64,000 nucleotides of DNA, from the NCBI GenBank assembly GCA_963676905.2, contig CAXXVE010000001.1, forward strand, positions 2,914,001 through 2,978,000. The letters are read 5' to 3'. The translations under genes were made by a program, and so were the position numbers. Positions 60,735 to 64,000 of this stretch are shown one piece after another. The DNA is from Oceanispirochaeta sp963676905. Lineage in GTDB: Bacteria > Spirochaetota > Spirochaetia > DSM-2461. The notes under the pieces are model-generated. The model saw only the letters and a program-made list of their open reading frames with translations. It ran no database searches and had not been told where the DNA came from. How positions within the stretch are numbered: the first letter of the stretch is position 1; each line of letters starts with the position of its first letter.

Positions 60735-61870
60735 AAAAGGCTCTTCTTTTCGGCGGCGGCAATATAGGCCGGACATTTATGGTGCCTGTTTTTCAGGAGG
60801 CCGGGTATGAAGTTGTTATTGCCGATATAGACAGAAATCTTGTTGAAGCCCTGAACCGTGAAAAGTCCTATACTGTCACAATCTGCCGGGACAGCGGTTT
60901 TGAAGACAGGACTGTCTCAGGGTTCTCTGCCCTCTGTCTTACGGATGGGGAGGCTCTCCGCACGGCTCTTTTGGAGTGTGATCTTGTTATCTCCTCTGTG
61001 GGGATGCGGGGGGCTCCTTCGGTTTGCAGCAAGGTGGCTTCTGTTCTTGAAGAGAGATGGTCTCCCGGTGGAAAGGGTGGCTTTGATATCGTCATGGCCG
61101 AAAATATTCCCGACGCCGCCGGGTATTTCAGAAACCTTATAGTCGAATCCCTGCCGCTTGCCTTTCCTGCAGATAAGATTCCGGGGCTTGTGGCCAGCAG
61201 TATCGGGAAAATGGTGCCGGTTCTCCGGGAGGAGGACCGCAGGAAGAACCCCCTGAGGCTTTTTGCCGAGGAGTACAGCACACTGATTCTTGACAGGGAT
61301 GCCTTCAAATGCGGTCTGCCCGTATCGGAACATATCAAAGCGGTCTCTCCCATTGAGGCCTATGTAGACCGGAAGCTCTATATTCACAACATGGGGCATG
61401 CGGCAGCGGCCTATCTGGGACGGAAGTCATTTCCAGAGAAAAGTATGATATGGGAAGTTCTTGAAGACAGTACTCTGCGGAATCAGGTCAGACATGCTAT
61501 GATGATCAGCGGAAAAGCCCTGCTGATGGAGTATCCCACGGTCTTCACTCCTGAGGATATTACATCCCATGTGGATGACCTTGTCAGCCGGTTCAGAAAC
61601 CGCTCCCTCGGTGATACAGTGCAGAGGGTCGGCCGGGATCTGCCCAGAAAACTTGCTCCGGGAGACAGAATCGCAGGAGCGATGGCCCTGGCAGTAAAAC
61701 ATGGACTGGACAGTTCGGTTTTTCTCGATATTTTTGAGGCGGCTCTTGTCTTCGGTCTGCACAGAGATGCAGAAGAGGAGGACAGGGTGGTTTCCGGAGA
61801 ATTCAAAAAAAAGGGGCTGGAGAAGATGATAGCTGAATTCTCTCTGCCTCTGAGCAATAAGGAGAAGTAA
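60731..61870 (+). CDS. Mannitol-1-phosphate 5-dehydrogenase family protein
   Basis: A 379-residue NAD-dependent polyol-phosphate dehydrogenase. The Rossmann loop is ALLFGGGNIGRTFMVP. The catalytic Lys-Asn-His set is in YVDRKLYIHNMGHAAAAYLG, as in MtlD (KLFTVNTGHA). The family includes mannitol-1-phosphate and arabitol-phosphate dehydrogenases, so fructose-6-phosphate or xylulose-5-phosphate are the likely keto partners. Its ATG overlaps the kinase stop by four bases. Confidence 0.85.
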   Translation: MKKALLFGGGNIGRTFMVPVFQEAGYEVVIADIDRNLVEALNREKSYTVTICRDSGFEDRTVSGFSALCLTDGEALRTALLECDLVISSVGMRGAPSVCSKVASVLEERWSPGGKGGFDIVMAENIPDAAGYFRNLIVESLPLAFPADKIPGLVASSIGKMVPVLREEDRRKNPLRLFAEEYSTLILDRDAFKCGLPVSEHIKAVSPIEAYVDRKLYIHNMGHAAAAYLGRKSFPEKSMIWEVLEDSTLRNQVRHAMMISGKALLMEYPTVFTPEDITSHVDDLVSRFRNRSLGDTVQRVGRDLPRKLAPGDRIAGAMALAVKHGLDSSVFLDIFEAALVFGLHRDAEEEDRVVSGEFKKKGLEKMIAEFSLPLSNKEK

Positions 61871-61873
61871 ATT

Positions 61874-63085
61874 ATGAAAAGCAGAAAATATCTTGATATA
61901 GGGGAACGGGACTCTGTACTTCTGGAACAGGAAGATTTCCGTGTTGTTATAAACAGTGAAAAGGCAATGGTTCCCGAGTTGAGTGTTAAAAAGGGAGCAG
62001 CCTGGGTCAATGCCCACTGGAATCCCTGGTTCAGGAGCAACAGCGGTCAGCCATGGGATGCAAAGCTTCATGAGGACTACTGGAAGGTGCCTCTTCTCTA
62101 TGATATTGCAGGGAACTTTCCCTGCTGTCCCAGCGTCGGGCCCGGCCATGTTATGAAGGATGGAAGGGAGCTTCCTCCCCATGGTTTCACGGCTCTGATG
62201 ACATGGAATCTGGACTCACAGCATGAGGGAGAGGATAAAGCCTCCGCCGACTGGAGTCTTGATGTCCCCGATCACAGCCTCAGCTACAAAAAAACTGATA
62301 TGATTTTAAAGGATCATCCTGTTCACTACAGCCGGCTTGCTGTAACAAACAATTCAGACCATGATGAGCCCCTTAACTGCACCTGGCACAATACAGTGGG
62401 AGCTTCTTTTCTGGAAACGGGCTGCCGAATCGACAACAACGCAAAGCAGTTTGCCGTTCCTCCCCTGGGGACTGAATTTGATGACACCGGGCGCTTTGAA
62501 CCGGGCAGTATATTCACTTCCCTGAAGGAAGTTCCCCTCCGCGTGGGTGGGACCGCAGACGGGTCTGTCGTACCGGGACATATAGGCTATACCGACTTTG
62601 TCACTGCCGCTGTCCCTTCAGACTGCTCACTGGGCTGGAGCTCCATAGTCAATCCCGTGCAGAAACTTGTCTATCTGGCCTGGTTCAAGGGGCCTGAAGC
62701 CGTGGACGATTCCTGCATCCCCGTAAACTTCTACAGTTACTGGTACAACTTCGGCGGACGTCCCTTCCGCCCCTGGGCCCCTGAGGACGGAGGTACAGAC
62801 CGTTCCTGGTGTTTCGGAGCCGAATGCGGACTGAACTACTTTGCCAACGGCCTGCAGGAGTCCCTGGATCACGGGGATCTGCTTGGTAATGCAACATCTG
62901 TAGTTCTGAAACCGGGAGAGACAAGAGTGCAGGACTATGCAACTGCATTTTTCAGCTATGAAGGTGACGCCCTTGACGAAGGGATCTCCGATGTAAGGGC
63001 AGGAGAGTCGGGCATCATAGTCACAGGCAGATCGGGAAAAACCTTTGAGATCAAAGGGGATGCCGGTTTCTCAGCTCTCGCCTGA
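61874..63085 (+). CDS. Galactose-mutarotase-like sugar-binding protein
   Basis: A 403-residue cytoplasmic protein (no signal peptide) with an all-beta pattern and many Trp, Asn and His residues (NAHWNPWFRSNSGQPWDA, GPGHVMKDGRELPPHGF, LNCTWHNTVGASF, GGRPFRPWAPEDGG). The fold resembles galactose mutarotase or aldose-1-epimerase-like proteins, but I cannot place catalytic residues. It lies 3 bases after the dehydrogenase and ends the operon, so it may present or equilibrate the sugar substrate. Confidence 0.65.
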   Translation: MKSRKYLDIGERDSVLLEQEDFRVVINSEKAMVPELSVKKGAAWVNAHWNPWFRSNSGQPWDAKLHEDYWKVPLLYDIAGNFPCCPSVGPGHVMKDGRELPPHGFTALMTWNLDSQHEGEDKASADWSLDVPDHSLSYKKTDMILKDHPVHYSRLAVTNNSDHDEPLNCTWHNTVGASFLETGCRIDNNAKQFAVPPLGTEFDDTGRFEPGSIFTSLKEVPLRVGGTADGSVVPGHIGYTDFVTAAVPSDCSLGWSSIVNPVQKLVYLAWFKGPEAVDDSCIPVNFYSYWYNFGGRPFRPWAPEDGGTDRSWCFGAECGLNYFANGLQESLDHGDLLGNATSVVLKPGETRVQDYATAFFSYEGDALDEGISDVRAGESGIIVTGRSGKTFEIKGDAGFSALA

Positions 63086-63113
63086 TCAATAAAGAGTTCA
63101 GTCTGTTTATCAG

Positions 63114-63148
63114 AGATCTGTCAGGGTAAAACTTGACAGATCTTTTTT
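63114..63148 (+). terminator. Terminator of the lyxose/polyol operon
   Basis: A perfect 10-bp stem AGATCTGTCA/TGACAGATCT (63114-63123 with 63134-63143) with a 10-base loop is followed by a run of six T to 63148. Confidence 0.9.
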
Positions 63149-63161
63149 CTTCTTTTATTAT

Positions 63162-63184
63162 GTTTGTTGAAACAATCAACAAAC
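63162..63184 (+). promoter_or_regulatory. Palindromic operator upstream of the ROK repressor gene
   Basis: Perfect inverted repeat GTTTGTTGA (63162-63170), spacer AACAA, TCAACAAAC (63176-63184). It has the TTTGTT/AACAAA look of NagC/XylR/ROK sites and lies 66 bases before the ATG, suggesting autoregulation or control of a following operon. Confidence 0.7.
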
Positions 63185-63250
63185 TGTGTACAGCAGATTT
63201 AAGGTTGCGGCGGAAAGGGAAAGACCCGCAGGTTGCAGGGAGGCGTGTTA

Positions 63251-64000
63251 ATGACGGCAAACAAGGTTCAGGAAGGCAGGATAAACCGCCTGAGAACCAT
63301 GGATCTTATCCGGACCCGACCGGGTGTCAGCCGGATAGAAGCGGCAGAGGCTCTGGGACTGAACCGTTCCACTCTGACCCATATCGTCAAAGACCTTCTT
63401 GAATCCGACCTGATCCGCGAGGAAGCCGCCGCACATACAGTCTCCCGGGGCGGCAGGAAACCGATCGGCCTGAAATGCGAAGACTTCTATGTCCTTGGAA
63501 TTGAATGGCAGGTTCCTTTTATCCGTATCAGCCTGAATCTGCTTTCAGGTGAGTCTGTTCACAGGGAGCAGATCAATCTGGAGTCCTACAGCCTTAAGGA
63601 AGTGGCCTCGGAAATCAGAGACCTTGTGCCCGGGTTGGAGAAAAGATTCTCCTGCAGGATATGCGGAGCGGGCATCGGGCTGCCGGGACGGATCAATCCC
63701 CATATCGGGGTTGTTCTTGAATCAAGGCCCCTTGAAATGAAGGAGTGTTCACTGGCATCGGAGCTTGAGAGTGCCCTCGGTATTCCTGTTCTTATCGAAA
63801 ATGATGCCAACTGCTTTGCCTGGGGTGAAGTTGAGGACCGCAGGGAGTCAGCAGGCAATCTCATCTGCATGCTTCTTGAGTATCACTCGGATCCGGAAAG
63901 CCGAAACTGGGACCAGGAAGTGGGAATGGGGATCGTCTCCGGAGGGTCTGTCTATCATGGATCACACTATGCCGCGGGGGAGCTTCAGGTTTCGCCGGTG
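63251..64000 (+). CDS. ROK-family transcriptional repressor, 5' part
   Basis: The first 250 residues of a NagC/XylR-type repressor; it runs off the window. A winged helix-turn-helix at about 12-75 (GVSRIEAAEALGLNRSTLTHIVKDLL) is followed by a wing with RGGRKPIGL. The ROK fold begins with VLGIEWQVPFIRISLNLLSG, then CGAGIGLPGRI and VLIENDANCFAWGE. The last visible part is MGIVSGGSVYHGSHYAAGE, the sugar-binding loop. ATG at 63251. It follows the terminator of the lyxose operon and is preceded by a palindrome that is likely its own operator. Confidence 0.92.
   Translation, partial: MTANKVQEGRINRLRTMDLIRTRPGVSRIEAAEALGLNRSTLTHIVKDLLESDLIREEAAAHTVSRGGRKPIGLKCEDFYVLGIEWQVPFIRISLNLLSGESVHREQINLESYSLKEVASEIRDLVPGLEKRFSCRICGAGIGLPGRINPHIGVVLESRPLEMKECSLASELESALGIPVLIENDANCFAWGEVEDRRESAGNLICMLLEYHSDPESRNWDQEVGMGIVSGGSVYHGSHYAAGELQVSPV

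Overview
The window looks like chromosomal DNA of a free-living (probably marine or sediment) spirochaete. The best evidence is gene order: a TonB-like gene followed by tamB, bamA, skp/ompH and mutS, which is the treponemal order. It also has the spirochaete-style blocks rimP-nusA-infB-rbfA-truB-rpsO-pnp and lptF/lptG-tgt-murJ, together with many lipoproteins and beta-barrel proteins. I could not run a search, so the genus is not assigned. I saw no insertion sequence, prophage, CRISPR array, rRNA or ordinary tRNA.

Region 1 (1-16.1 kb) is mostly envelope and accessory genes. It holds the end of an iron-dependent alcohol dehydrogenase, a lipoprotein, and a CsgG-like/beta-barrel protein on the minus strand. 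Next comes a tightly overlapping five-gene operon (3554-12066): a sensor nucleotidyl cyclase, a FecR-domain protein with beta-sandwich repeats, two beta-barrel proteins sharing the same N-terminal module, and a lipoprotein with InlB-type repeats. This is my main candidate for an undescribed trans-envelope system. Its fourth gene has its signal peptide and body in different frames, separated by a run of seven T. Two AT-rich small lipoprotein genes and a patatin/outer-membrane-barrel protein follow.

Region 2 (15.7-26.5 kb) carries ssrA (tmRNA, with a long 20-residue tag) and smpB, a PEGA/FGE-like membrane protein that may be read from a leaderless mRNA, two tandem signal peptidase I genes, hemW, yebC, ruvC-ruvA-ruvB, queA, a conserved hypothetical and tmk. 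The tmk P-loop lacks the usual lysine.

Region 3 (26.5-40.7 kb) is outer-membrane biogenesis: a beta-barrel protein, a TonB-like protein, TamB, BamA and Skp, followed by MutS and a ComF-type phosphoribosyltransferase. Region 4 (40.7-57.9 kb) is the translation/transcription block from rimP to pnp, with a promoter-plus-terminator leader, a zinc-ribbon NusA and an IF2 carrying a 96-residue Gly/Gln/Arg repeat. After it come dut, a beta-propeller protein, the two LptF/LptG permeases, tgt, murJ and a HEAT-repeat protein.

Region 5 (57.9-64 kb) is a sugar-utilisation locus. It has an AraC regulator divergent from a D-lyxose isomerase, a PfkB kinase, a mannitol-1-phosphate dehydrogenase-family enzyme and a mutarotase-like protein. 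A ROK repressor gene running off the window follows, with a palindromic operator in front of it.
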